From: Toxoplasma gondii ME49
Lineage: Eukaryota; Apicomplexa; Conoidasida; Eucoccidiorida; Sarcocystidae
Reading direction: 5' to 3'
NCBI RefSeq assembly: GCF_000006565.2
Contig: NC_031478.1
Location: 6,893,057-6,957,056, forward strand
DNA length: 64,000 nucleotides
The position numbers were made by a program, and so were the translations under genes. The first letter of the stretch is position 1. Every line of letters starts with the position of its first letter. Below are positions 14,401-27,308 of this stretch, piece after piece. The notes under the pieces were generated by a model. It did not search any database, had not been told where the DNA came from, and was given only the letters and a program-made list of their open reading frames with translations.

Positions 14401-15615
14401 AATCAATGATTCGACGTGCGGTATCTAGCCTGACAACGGGTAGGGCGTTTTTCGATGCCTTCTGGTGACGCGAGTCTAAACACTCCGCAAGTTCTGCACC
14501 GTCCAAGCAAATGTTTTTAAAGGCAAGATAGCCAGCCCTCTGTACTTCCCTCGTTCACATTTCCTAACAGACGTCCTATCCCTCTCGTTGCTTCAGACAA
14601 TGACTGATGCGAATGTTCAGCCCCTCAACGAGAAGGAATGCCTTCATTCTCACGCAACGACCCCCAGAAAGCAATTCTCTGTAGCGTCGCTACAGGCAAA
14701 AGTGCAACACCTTTGCGAAAGTACTAACGCTGGCGTGTAAATATCCGTATCTTGGAAAGCCACATCCAGCTGCGGTGTAGCTCGATCCGGTGGTGCGCTA
14801 TGAAATATGCCTACGGCTGGCAGGAACGCATCGGATTGCCGCGGGGCCGTCAGGAAAGACCCAACTTTTTCCAAGATTTACATCCTGACAAGGAAAACTT
14901 GAGTGTTCCTGACACGGGGCAGTCGGCGACAGGTTTCTTGAAGCATCCTGGCGAAGATACAATAGCACAAAAGTCAAGTGTAACGTCGGCGACGTCCGAT
15001 TCTGGCTGATGAGAAGTGACTCCCAAACATCCGCTTGAGAAAATAGTCATCCATAACAAGCACTTCATAGAAAAAACGCATTTGTGGACAGGACGCACTA
15101 TTTGAAAAAAGGAAGTGCGTTTGAGGGGATCAGCGTGTCAGGAAGACAAGCTTTGTAACGCGTCGGCAGGGTTCAGTACCGCATTCTCCTCATTCTATTC
15201 GCCTTTCTAGAGCTCTGTAGCAGACATGATGCCCTTCGCCAATACAATGAAGGCAGCAAATATTTCGAACTCCATTATCGTCGACTTTTTTAATGACGCG
15301 GAAAGTCTGCATGTTGCTCTGTTATCCAGCTTATGAGGGGTTGTCAACATGGCTCCAATCAAAGTACCTGCCATTCAAAGTAAGCTTCTCGTTGAGGTTT
15401 AAGAGGGCATCAGCACATTCCTGAGACATGTCTAAGAGTCCCGAGCTGCCCGATGACTCGACAGGTAACTGAGGTAGCGCAAAAAAACGCGAATGTTGCT
15501 TTGAATCACGTGTATCACCGGATCCAAGGTATGTTGTTAGCAGAGCATAGGTAAGATGACAATTATTGTAGAAATAGAACCAATTGAACACCATATAATA
15601 ATGTAAAACGATCAT
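8432..15615 (-). CDS. polytopic membrane protein with Cys-rich loop and long C-terminal tail, at least 9 exons
   Basis: No family was recognised. Nine consecutive 3' exons fit with GT..AG borders and unbroken phase: 14797-14711, 14130-13995, 13154-13023, 12876-12799, 12280-11822, 11404-11015, 10036-9983, 9803-9416 and 9038-8432 (stop). From 14130 on they encode 747 residues. In order they give: a Cys-containing loop (ECDVLVNGVHYSCIPCC); about five to six membrane segments (for example LHALLQVFGAALLPVIML, FLFLHASFLLILASCV, GIRAVLGVHGIIMMLSFI); an acidic Ser-rich tail; and a 201-residue terminal block of balanced composition that looks folded. The 5' part is uncertain. Candidate exons lie at 15615-15372 (hydrophobic start MIVLHYYMVFNWF) and near 15100-14890 (signal-like MKCLLWMTIF plus cysteines), but their phases do not all agree. 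It could be a transporter of major-facilitator type, by topology only. Confidence 0.65.
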
Positions 15616-15831
15616 CAGGGTACTACGGGATCTTTCGATTTAAAAAGGACTCGGTCGTCTCCTTTATCGAGGGGAAATTTCTGTGCATTAATTAGCGGTG
15701 TGCGACAAAGTTAACCATGAGACGCCCGGTAGACGTGTTTTCTGGCGCCCCATCTTGGATAGACATTGTGCTGGTTGATCTAGGAGGCTGTCTACTGATT
15801 CAGAAAAGCGTAAACTGCTGTTTATTGCCTT

Positions 15832-18800
15832 TTAGTAAGCCCTCGGTGTGTCCGTGTCAGGCCCAGAGAGTAGCAACTTTCCCGTGATATCATCGTTCTC
15901 GGAACCTAAAAAGAACTGTGAGGGACTTAGCAACGATAGCTCGTCATCCTCGAAACCGTGCCTGGAGCTGTGATTTCCTTCGAGCAGAGTACCATGATCT
16001 GAGCCGGGTTCTCCGAAAAAGTTGTTTGTCTGGTGCTTGTGTCCGTCCCCCGTTTGGCCTTTCTGGCCGTCGGAGCATCCCCAGGAGTCGGGCCTGGGGC
16101 TGTAGCTGAGACTTCTCAGATAGAATCCACTGCTGCTACTACTGTCGTAGCAGGAAGATGTGGAGTATCGGCCTGAAGATCCTTCCAAAGACAGAATTCC
16201 ACCTGACCCAAGATCCTGACTGTCGTTGCTATCCAAGTCCTCCCAGAAGGACTGAATAAAGTCTTCTCCTCGAAGTTGTTGCTGTCGTTGTGTGGGTGCG
16301 ACGCATTGATCCGTCTGCATGCCAGTATCGCCACTAAAGATACCGCTGCTACTACCGAAGGAGACGCCAGCGCTTCTGCGGTGGAGGCTGGTGACATCTG
16401 TTTCCCTGTGGTCAAATGTAGATTCGACGACTGCCGCGACCGACTGGTTTTGTTGTTTCTTCCGACCGTTGCTCACTCGTGAAGTATTGCTTGCTTGGAG
16501 CGTGACACCGCGGTCGGGGTAACTTTGGGATTCTTTCCAGGTGTTTGTGCTTTGTTTTGGCTGTGAGGTGTCGCTGACAGTGCAGGTACCCTGTTGACTG
16601 GTTTCACTGCCCTTGGCAACCTCAGCACCGCTTGCAGGCGTAGCGGAGGTTTCTCCTCCGGTCTCCGTCTCGTCAATTCCCAAATTACACGTTTTTAGTG
16701 TTGTTGCTCCATGCGGAACTTTTTCCTCGTATGCCTTTCTGGCACGCTTGAGAGCTTCTGAATTCCCCCACTTCTCCACTGAAAATGCTTTCCATCCTGG
16801 GTGACCATCAGCGTACCAACTCGCCGCCCAGAAGCGTTTGATGCCTGTTGACAGCAATCAGCATGCTGTGCGTTTTGAATGGCCAAAAACGTTGATGACT
16901 ACTCTAGCTACCACGTGTTACTCTGCATGGGAAGGAGAGAGGAATTAAGCAATGAAAGGCTTGTTCATCCCCCACGGTATTCAGTGTTTCCATGTTCATG
17001 TGGGCACTTGTACCAACACGTGGCCACTTGCACCTCTCACCTCATAACCGGTGGCGACTAGACAGGCATGAGGCACTTAAACGTCTGGCTGTGGAGGTGG
17101 ATTCATTAACCATATCTAGTCGCATCCACCGAAATGTCCCCCAGAGTTGCTATGTTAAGCCTAATTCCAACTCAGGACGCCCCGTGTCTGCTGCGAAAAT
17201 CCAGTGTTTTATCGCTTCCCTGTGCGGCAGGTCTACTTACCCCTAGTGAATTGAAAAACTCCCGGCTGCTTTGTTTTGTTGTGCCGCGTCGATTTCATCG
17301 TCATAGAAGCACATGCCCCACCTGCTGAGGCCTGTTTGCCTGACTGCTGAGAGGTCCCAGCTGCAGGAGAGGCAGCAGCCCCGCTCTGCTGCAGTTGAGA
17401 AGATGACGTGTGACTGTGCGGATGCTCAGGATTCGTTTCTGCTGTCCGTCCTGCAGCTGCATCCTCTACAGCAGTACTAGATTTGTCGTTGCCCATCGTC
17501 ATCCGAGCTCCCACCACAGGAGCAGCATTACGAGATAACGCACTCTGTTGCGGTGGCTGCTCTCCAGAACCTTCCCCCTCGTCGCCGCGCGGAACTGGTG
17601 CGGAGCCTGGTGTGGGTGTGCTACTTACTGATATGGACATGCTGGTGGCCTCTTCGTTCTTCTCCGTGAAATGGTCGTCTGTTTCGCCAGTCTCTAGTTC
17701 CGCAAGATGCTGACTACACGAAGCAGCAACGCTCTGTTCACCAATGTCATTCTGCGCAGAGGGTGCCATACTGGTCACGTTGGGCATGGCCCAGGCTCCG
17801 TTCGTCGACAGTTGTTCTGTATGCCAAGCACGTGGAAGGCAAAGTCATCAGATGAACAGCGACTGGAGCCTGCAGTTTGTGCAGTGACAGGAGTACCGAT
17901 CTTGAGAACGGCATCAGTAGCTCACAAGGAGTCACTGTGTTACTGGATCCTCTACTATGCAACTTGTGGCTTGTGGGAAAGCGTCCACATACTGGTGAAA
18001 AGGGCTGGTCCCAGCTATCCTCTGTGTATGTGCACTTTTGGGAGTGCTGCATAGATTACGAGGACTGCTGTATATTCACAAAGAACTGACTATGGTTCAT
18101 GCCTCGTCTTACCGGCGCCAGGAGTTGCCCCTGTGATAGCATGCTGTTGTAGCTGCCTCTGCAGCAGAACACGTCTTGAAGTCACGGCTGGCCGTGGTTT
18201 CTTATAAATATCAGCAGCGTCACCTTCCTCGGCGACGACAGCCGCCGTTCGGTATCGGCCTCTTCTCTGCTTCCCACCTCCAGTAGAAACCGTCTGTCCC
18301 CCACCTCCTGCCTCTCCGGCTCCATCATAGCCACAGCAAGCACCATCCTTCACACTTCCATTGCCACAGCCTTTACCTGAGTTGCCTGTTTGGGTAGGGC
18401 AGCGTATGCTCGCTGCCCTTTCAGAAGTGCTGTAGGTGCGATCTCTAGGGGACTGCTGGAGACGCCCTCCCGGTCGGTGTTGTGAGTGATCGGTTCGCCC
18501 GGGAAAGATTCCCGATTCCTCCGTAGAAGATTCCGTTGCTTCTGCAGGCGCAGGATCCAGTCGGACCTGGCCATATCCACAGCATAAGCATTCAGTAGGC
18601 CCCCCAAGGACAGAGGTGTGCACGAGTGAAGCATCCCTGCATACAGATCCTTCGTTTCCAGACACGCTGATTTGACCCGCTCCACTGTGTACGGCAGCTG
18701 GATTTGAAAACGGCGGTACGAGCCAGCCGGTAGATGGGATGGGAGCCAGTCCGATTCCACACGCACCGCCTTGTGCTTCTGCAGTTGCTGGTAGACTGAC

Positions 18801-21800
18801 TGTCCCAGCTGCCTCAGAAGCTGCGGACGCAGTCCCTGCAAAGCTGGGTTTCATTAAAGTGCCATGCGACACCAGAGATGATAGAGGTGATGGGGAGGGG
18901 CACGTAGCTGGCAGCAGCCCTAGGAGCTGGAGACTGAGAAGCGCTTGATGCTGTAGTACCAGGGCTTGCGGAATGCGAAACGGTGGATACGAGCCGCGGC
19001 AGCGCTGCTGCATACAGAGCGGGGTCAGGATGGACTCCAGAATTTGGACTCTTGCTGCAGAAAGAAGCATGATCCGTCTCATTCCACACGCAACTAGCTG
19101 CAAAGCAACTCGGAGACGCACGCACATTTTGAGTCTCAATCACACGGAACGACTGCCAGTTCGTTCTAGTCACACACTCACAAGGCGAGGTCGCACGGCC
19201 AGGCACCGGGGTCGGTCGAGACACCGGCAACGCATTCTTTTTATCAAAAAACTCTCTAGAAGGTGGCGTACATCATAACACAAAATGAATGCTGCTGATC
19301 ACATTCCAACGGCGTTCATGACCCGAGCCAGCGAAGATTATCACTGTTGCCGTGTACAGAAACGAGTATCGGGGTTGACGGACCCACACGCGCGCTGAAA
19401 TCTACGGTACTAGCAAACAGCCATAAGCAAGTGACCAGAAAACCTGTTGAGCTGGCGTACCTTTTGTGTTCCGGCTGCCTTCTCTCCACGCATCTCGAAG
19501 GCCGTCCAAGGCCGCCAGGACGAAATGAAGGCTGAATGCCATTACATCAATACGGACAGTTCGTGAACTGGCTTCTGTCACAGCGAGGCGAAAAAGAACA
19601 CACGGCTGAATCTGCGATACAATGACCACAAATTCTCAATGCCATAACACAGCTTTACGATAGCACAGAAAACCACATGGCACTTTAGCTGAACTCTTCT
19701 GTTAAATCAAACCAAGCCGTCTACGCTTTTCATCATTCGGAAACGGCGCCTTTTCTGGTTATACCACGTGTACCTTCTTCGATGTCTTCAAACGCAAAGT
19801 TGATGACACGATATCGCAGTTCTATTTTGTTGGCCTAGTGGCACACATGAAATTGTTCACCTCTGGTTTGAAGCACACACTCGACAGGATCACCTCTGAT
19901 GGCCAGTACTAAACTGTCGACCAAAGAAGAGGCAGACCATCGGAAAGTAACGGAGCCTGAGGGTGCCACAGATGTGTTATCCTGGATTCCGGGTTCCGCT
20001 TACGTTCTCTGGTTCCATGTTTCTGGATCCAACGCTGCAGTTTGCCTCACTCTTTCCAGCTTTCTCTGATTCTTGTCGCAGCTCTGCTCTGTTTGCGATG
20101 TAATTATACCACGTGCCCCACTACATGAATCCTCCGACCGGTGAACCTTGCTCTGTTCCTTATTCTCTGCCCGCCGAGGAGCATGCGTTTCTTCCGAGGC
20201 CTTGCCACATGAGGTTGAGGCGGAATCTTCCCCGTGAGCTTCTGTTTTTTGCTGTCCATCGCGGATCTTCGTGTAGGCCTTATTGTCCACGCAGTGTGTG
20301 TTAACCATGAGCTTTCCGTCTTCTCGGTCCGGTGTGTAGTCGTGGGAAGGCGCCGTCTGAGCTTCTCCATTGATTGTCGTGTCTCTATTCTGTGCATGAG
20401 TTCCTCCTTGGATTTTTAATTTATCCCCATCAGGGCACCGTGACGCGTCTTGAAACTGGATGACGTTAGGAGACGGATGAAGTTGTGCTTTTGCAGCATT
20501 TTGTTGTTTCTCAAAGTGACTGTTCTGCTTACCGTCAGACTGACTACGCGTCCCACCTTGATTAATCACTGTCTCAGTCGGCCTAGCGGCAGAACCGCTT
20601 CTTTTGCCCACATCATCCCCACAGGCACGACCTTCCAAGCTGCCCCCAAAGAGAACGAACTCGAAAACGTGCAGTTCCTCTTTCCTTTGGGCAGCTGCAA
20701 GCAAAAGAAAACACTCACGGTAGGCAGCCAGCAGCTGTTGTTCTGCAAAACAGATGTTGTGATCGAGGTTTACCCGATGACCTCCTCTAGTTTCGCGAGC
20801 CACTTCTGTCGTTGTCTCTTCGCAGACCGAAGCCGATACGGAAGAGCTGAAAGCAGATGATCGCAGTCTCTCGTCTTTCTCTTCAGTCTGTTTGTCGAAA
20901 GAAGGCAGGAGGAAAGGCCGTGTGGGATTCTGCGGGGGTGCAGGCTCGGCTGGCTGCGGTTGGTCATCTGATTGGGACGAGGCGGTTTCCAGCTGAGATG
21001 AAATGTCACCAGCGGGCGAACCCGGATTCGGGGCTTCAACAGGCATGAGAGACGCCCGTGAGGACGCATTTTCACATGCACTTGGGGAATATGTGCCTGT
21101 CCACGATGGAGAGGCTTCTCTAGCGGAGTCTGTCCTGTCTTGTTTGCCTGATGTTGTCAGATCTTCCTGGCCCCTCTTCTGGTGAGAATGAAAGGCCAAA
21201 TTGCCAGAGAGAGGAAGACCATCAGAGGTGGTTAAAATGTCCTCTGTTGTCTGAAAGGCAACAGAACATGTCTCTGCGAGGGGCGGTGTGTTCCTCACTG
21301 ACTCGCCATCTTGTGTTCTGTCAGATGGAATGTGGCTATCTCCTTCTCTGTCTTGATTTCGTGAGTTTGACACTGCTGTATCGAGTGTCAAAATGGACAC
21401 TTCAGTAATGGGTGTTGGCAATGGACCTCTTCTCAAAATTTCACTGCATCGCCTACCATCATCCTTCGGGCCATGAGCCATGCACCAGCAGGGAGAAGGG
21501 GCGTGAAGAAGACGAAGCGCGCCGAACCATCGATGGCAAGCAGTCAACATAATCAAGTGAGCGAGTTTGGCGCCGAGTGAATTGCACCCGGACAGCCTGC
21601 CGGGATGAACAGCAGATGTGTATTGTGAGAGGGAGACCAAAGTGGTGTCCGGGATCTCGAGGGCCACTCTGTGTGTGCCTTGCACTCGGCCTGATAACAG
21701 TGACAGGAAAACGAACTCACCTCTGAACAGTTTGCTGAGTCATGACGAGTTTGCACCTGCTCATTCGCGTTTCTTTCATGGCTTTTTTCAGTTTCTGGTT

Positions 21801-23757
21801 GCGGCAGAGTCGCTGTTATATCCATGCCGTGTTGCAGTTCTACGTCATTCGAGTTGCCGGAAGTCGAACCGATGCGCCCAGTTTTCGGGACATGAATGCA
21901 GCTTGAGTCTGCGGTGCGGGTAACAGCAGACGCTTCGTCCAGAGCCCGCCTCTGATTTCTCCGAACGCGTTTGATAAGCAGTTTAAAAATCTTGCGCAGA
22001 GAGGAAGCTAGTAAGCAGCGCAGCTGCAGGCTGGATAGATCCCAGCTGTTTGATTCAGAAAGCGCGGACAAATGAAGTTGGTCCGTTGCTGCCTGGTTGT
22101 GATCGGCGGCTGTATTCGGTCCGACCGCAGCAAAGCGCAGATCCCTGACGCGGTCTACCTTCGACCGTTGCGTTCGGTGTTGGTCTGCTCCCTCGTGGAA
22201 CACACAAGGGCTGTGCTCCACAGAAGCAGGTGAGGGACTCACTCCGCGAAAATGAAAAGAGTTCGCTGTATGGGTTGGGCCAGCGCCTGAACTCCGTGGT
22301 TGCAGTTTGCCTCCAGCAGGCGCCCGTGTTCCAATAGATTGGTCTCGCTCTGCGTTGGACACACATGCACTCGCTTGTTCGACTCGCGACGGCACAATGG
22401 ACAAGGAGACACCATCCGCTCGGGCCAGAACTGAATTCAACGGTAGCCGATTTAAGTCAGGCGTGGCGAGCATAGAAGATGACCATTCAGAAGATGCGGC
22501 AGCTGCCAGTGGAGTTTCTGCGGCCTTCGTGGGAGCGGCGTGCATATCGCCTGCAGTTGTTGACTTCGAGCCCTCACACAGATGGAGCGTTGTCTTTTGT
22601 CCCGGCTGAAAGTGTTCGGGATGCAGCGGCTGTGTCTCCATTTTGGAGTTTTCTTCCCTGGAAAGCTGATGGGATGACCCGGCTACAGCTGGAGGTCGGC
22701 CTCCCAAAAGACCAGGTCTCGGCTTTTGTTGCTGCTGTCCTTCAGTTGAGTGGTGGTCTCGTGATGTGTCTGCCTGTCTTTTCACTGAAACGGTCGAATG
22801 AATCGACACCGAATTCGCGAAGGAATCTCTTGGTTGCTCCATAGGTGAAACTCTGAGGCGCTGCTGGAGGATCCGCGGCTCAGCAATGCAACTCCCAGAA
22901 AAAGCCAACGAGGGTCCTTCTCCAATGGGATGTAATGAGGCAGATCCTGAAGGTATGCTTTCATCTGCAGACGAGGTTGGCACGGACAGAAGTAGCTGCA
23001 GCTGCAGACGCTTTGTGGACGCGGCAAGAGACCCTGTTGTGTTAGATATGTCAGAATTATTCGGAGAGATTGTTGATAAAGGTGGCCGTGATCCTTTCAC
23101 TTCATCTGCAGCAGCAATAGAACTACAGTCTTGGGAATTTAAGGGGCCGAACAAAAGGTTCCGCGTATCTGTAGCCGTATGGGAAGACTCTGCCACGGCA
23201 TGTTGCTCAACCGCACCACTCCGTGCACGGACATCAGTTAGTGTCCCGTTGTGTACCCTAGGCGATACTCCGGCTGCATCTCCCGATTCGGGAGACACGT
23301 AAGTTCGCCTCTGTTGTGTGAGACTAGAAGCTGATGAGAAGTTCATGCTGGACGAATCTCCCGTTTTCGCATTCAGAATCGGAGGTATTGTAGCTTCTAG
23401 GGTGCTACAGTTACCGACAAGGTCTTCCGCAGTTCTGTAGTCCTTAATATTTTGCGCCATCTTCTGTTCTCTGACGCCGTCTCGATCCTCCGGGGTTTTT
23501 GCGACTCTGCAATGCTCTGGAAAAAGGCACAGAGTGGATGCAAGTGGGGAATGTGAAGTCCTTTCTGATATGCTTGAGGGGAGTAACAGAACTGGAAACG
23601 AAGCCACAGTGGGGTTTTTTCCTTCAAGCGAGCTGCCTGTCACTGTGCTCGCTGGACCGGTTTCTGTCTCGTCGCACGCAGTTTCAGCCGAAGGCGTTTC
23701 TCTACCTGGACAAAAAAGAGCTGATTTAGGCGCCGAGCACAGAGGAGGAACAGGCAT
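15832..23757 (-). CDS. ApiAP2-type DNA-binding protein
   Basis: A probable apicomplexan AP2 transcription factor acting in the nucleus. The AP2 domain straddles an intron: exon 17816-17241 ends in GVFQFTRG and exon 16844-15832 continues IKRFWAASWYADGHPGW then KAFSVEKWGNSEALKRA, matching the family pattern W-A-W...G...K-FSV-K-G...A. A Ser/Thr/Gly-rich region with low complexity follows to the TAA at 15832. Upstream exons that join in phase are 19814-about 19750 (NKIELRYRVINF, ends at gtacac), 19574-19461, 19255-19182, 18835-18377 (conserved-looking helical region, QLLRQLGQSVYQQLQ) and 18200-18113. Two large low-complexity exons further 5' (23757-21721, ATG at 23757; 21463-20004) join each other in phase. 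The link from 20004 to 19814 does not carry phase and needs a missed small exon, or they form a separate gene. The AP2 call is firm; the 5' extent is not. Confidence 0.72.
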
Positions 23758-24575
23758 CGTGTTTGCAGACTGAAGTCTACAAAAACTGGAGGAAGTCGAA
23801 ATTCAGAAGCTAAGTAACTGCGTCATTCAACCTCCTTTAGAGACTTTGGCATGCGCTGAGCTGTTTGAACCTTGGAGGGTGTCGATAACCTCCTGTGGCG
23901 GCCCTTCTCAAAAGCCACAGCTTCCCGACTTTTCCTCTAAAACTGCACTGGTCGCATTGCATGCTTGCAATCCGTACTTCGGTTTGAACAACTCTGCAGC
24001 TCTCTTCGTGTATGCGGGTTCTTCAGCAAAGGTGCAGCGGAAGAGTACAGAAGAGGACTGGTCAGTAAAGAGCCAGTTTCGACTGCGAGGTCTGTTCAGA
24101 AGGCTGGCTGTCCATCTGAACCCACAGGCGGCGACTCTTTCGTGGGTGCAAGGCTCGTGACTGTGTATGAACAGGATGAGCAGCAACTACATCAGAATGC
24201 GAGTTGCTTTGTCCTTCTCGAAATCGCACCTGATTTCCAGGTCTGTCTCATGGTTGCACGTTTTCTCAGTCTCCTCTGATGGGGTCCGGCTCTTAAACGT
24301 GTGGGTGAATTGATGGCATAACTGTGTGGCAGAACAGATAACACCATGACTGGGCGGATACCTTCCAAGACCGTATGCCCAGCGCGTGCGGTACGGCCGC
24401 AGACACTGTCCTAAGTTCCAACAAGCAGTGGCTGACTAGAGTCCGACTCTGGAAGTTCTCTTCATGGTTCAGAAGTCCACAGCTTCTTTTATCGGCTCCG
24501 CGGGAGTTTGCAGATGGACACACCCAGATGCTGACTTGCCTACGCGTTGTCTGATAGATCCCTGTCGGTTGTAGG
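23758..24575. other. intergenic region upstream of the AP2 gene
   Basis: About 0.8 kb between the first ATG of the AP2 model and the 3' end of the next minus-strand gene. Open frames of about 90 to 105 codons on both strands overlap each other and lack splice support. I see no convincing gene; it probably contains the AP2 gene's promoter and leader. Confidence 0.35.
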
Positions 24576-27216
24576 TCAAAAGCGCTTGAGTCCGTCGTAA
24601 CGCGTATCTGTTATGAAATTGTCTTTGCACAGGCAATCCGGTTTGCTGCACTCATTTATCTCAATCAACTGGAGACTCGCCCAAGCCAGCGCGTCTTCAA
24701 TTTCTGGAGAATGCTGCCAGAGTGTACGCACAGAAACGCGACGATAAACTTTGCCGAGCGCTCGGATCACACGGTGCATTTGCACTTCAGCTGTTGCGGA
24801 ATAGCTAAAACCCCCGAAACAGACTCGACGAAGTTTTCAGGTAGGGCTGGCGCTTCATATCAGGCACTGTGAAGACTGTCACGTGGAGGACGACGGAAGG
24901 AAAACTCGCGCAGTTCCTTGGTTGCCTAGCCGTACCCTTCACAGTATCCCCCCCTAGAGCCGAGTTGTGCGCGCTGGCACGGCACTGTGGAGTGAAATCA
25001 CTGGAAGTCGGGCTGCTTGCACCACAGGAAAACTGCTTCACAATAGCTGAACGACCTGAAATTTCCTTTTAACAGATGCTGATGTGAATGTCACGTTGTC
25101 CCGGTATCTAGGGCAGAGACCCTTCATGCACGAGGGACTGCACACCGGCTTGCTGGTTGTGATGCCAGTAATTTATTCATGGCTGGGTTGTTGAGAAATC
25201 GCATCCACATATATGACTGGTCCCTTTCATAGCGGCAACGCATATGATATAGTGCAGTGAATACCCCGTTTGAATGAATTAAAAATGCTGCAAGCACCTG
25301 CCACACCAAGCTTGACAGTGGTGGCCACGCGAATTCAGCTGCGCTGGGTGCTCTTCTACTCGAAGTGGCGCGGGGACCGGCATGGGATGAGCACAACTTT
25401 GTCTGGGGTCGTGGTACGATACAAGGCGGGCTGCAAAATAAGCGCATAGTACTTAACCCGTCAAACGGCTGTTCCGAGATAAACAAATCAGCTCTTCTTT
25501 GTGCACCAAAGTGCAGAGCCGATGAGAATCTGCAAGAGAAAGTGAAACTATACTTTCACGAACGCGAATGCTATCTGCGCGCAAGAACGGCGATTGTTTG
25601 ATGATTCCAAACAATGGGTCTGCCACACACGGCAGCGGTTTCGAGTGCACGTATTGAAAAGTAAAACCAGAAACTGTTCCATCGAGGTCTTCGCCATGCG
25701 TGCGCTTCCCTTGGTGTTCTTTGCAATTAGAGCCGCTCTGGAAAATGCCATCAAGTGCAAGCAAAAAGTCGGAGGAAAATACCAGAACCCACCGTCCACG
25801 AAGAAAGAGTGGTTTGAGATCACAGTCCGAAGAGGGGGCACGCGTCAATGGCAAGCAGTTGCTGAGCCGTAGTGAAGCGTGACGCGCTCCCCTGAGAGAT
25901 GAACATCACTTTAGGTGGTTGGTCGCATCTCTGCCGGAATACATTATCTACAAAAACACTCGCAAAGTTTCAGTGAAGTGCAAGCATGGCAAGGCAACGT
26001 GCGGCTACTCGTTATCGATTGCTTGAACTGCGCATGTCTCTATCGTACTAACGCTCGTCCCTCTTTTTCTTGCAGCCTCGCCACCACGGGCAAAAGAAAA
26101 CGGCAGAGGTGATCGTCGAGTTCTGCGGCATTTTGTTCGTTGTTACGCCCTTGCTCTTCTACAACGATAGCCGTCATGTAGAAGCACACATAGCTACACA
26201 GAATTGTTGCAGGGTAAAGCCAAGCTTCCTTCCGACTTCATTCACGAGGCACTGCGGAGTGGCGCATGTGTTGGCGTGTCTCCTGTACCGATCGCCTTGG
26301 GACAGATAGTACGGTAAAGACGGAGAAGTGGGTGCTCTGGTTCCCTATCAATCAGGCACTGCTTGACTTGGGACGAACATGAATCACGAAGAAGTGTCCT
26401 ACAAGCGTATGCAAAGGGCGAACCGAAGACACAGTTGAACATATCAGTGGGTACGCCGCCATCACGAAGTAAGTATTCAGAAAACGAAGTTCAATGCTCA
26501 AGCTGATCTCGGAATCATCGGTCTCCGGGGCACGAGGCTTATCGCAGTGGCAGTCAGGACTGCTGTGTCCGTCTACAGTGGTTCAGGGATAGCGCTAAAC
26601 TAAAAGAGAAACACCCAAGCAAAAACAGTCTGGGCGAGTGCGCGGTAAGACGCGGTTCAGGCGTTTTGTCACAAAACAGGAAGGCACCTTGTCAAAAAAA
26701 GACCAGACAAAACCACCCGCCCCGCGGGCTTCCCAGAACACTATTTCAAGAGACGTTCTTTACAGTTGGAACCACATTAGTCTGTCAGCAAGCAGTATGA
26801 AGCAAAGCATTTCACATGCGATTGGAGGCAGGTGAAGGCGTGTCGCAGGACCCCTGCGCGAATGAGAAGCACCGCGAAAAAGACCAGAGTATTTTTTTCT
26901 AGAACCGCAATATACCACTTTCTCCGGAAGTGAATAGGTGATGAACTGGTGAACCTGATAGGAATTGAATTCATCATCACCCTACCGCTGTGGAAAGCCC
27001 GTACTGATAAAGTAGCCCCGCAGTGGTCGACGGATGGGACAGGTAGTTCGGAAGCGCAGTGAAAGGCGCGGGCACGGCGGTCTCCTTTACTCCGAAAGCC
27101 CCGAACATGTTTGAGGGCAGCTGACGACCACATCCCACAGAAGTAAAATCTTTTCGTGTGCTACACCAGCGCATACTCTGTTGCACTCTGAGCATGATGC
27201 AGAATGCGGTGCACAT
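24576..27216 (-). CDS. multi-exon protein of unknown function, model incomplete
   Basis: I do not recognise the product. Four consecutive exons fit in phase with good splice sites: 26572-26455 (ends FLNTYFVMAA), 26398-26289 (TLLRDSCSSQVKQCLIDRE), 26158-26049 (EEQGRNNEQNAAELDDHLC) and 25737-25554 (GFTFQYVHSKPLPCVADP). A terminal exon 24790-24576 (acceptor gcaacag, HRVIRALGKVYRRVSVRTL, stop TGA at 24576) reads as real protein. Between 25554 and 24790 at least one exon is unresolved; a donor follows LSSLVWQ near 25300. The 5' end is also open: an ATG at 27216 starts a Cys/Arg-containing leader, but it does not join 26572 in phase, so another exon probably lies between. Balanced composition and helical stretches suggest a folded soluble protein. 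Confidence 0.5.
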
Positions 27217-27308
27217 ATTCTAGTCTGGACTTGAAAATGGTCATCTCTGTGGACTGTATCTAAGTTATTCTTCGGCTCCGCCGCAGCCGAACAACTCCTG
27301 TATCTCGT

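Noticed and set aside
20700..20760. Apparent tiny intron (gtgagt ... tttgcttgcag, 24 bases)
   Set aside because: Too short to splice. Each site could pair with a distant partner, but the uninterrupted frame explains the region as well.
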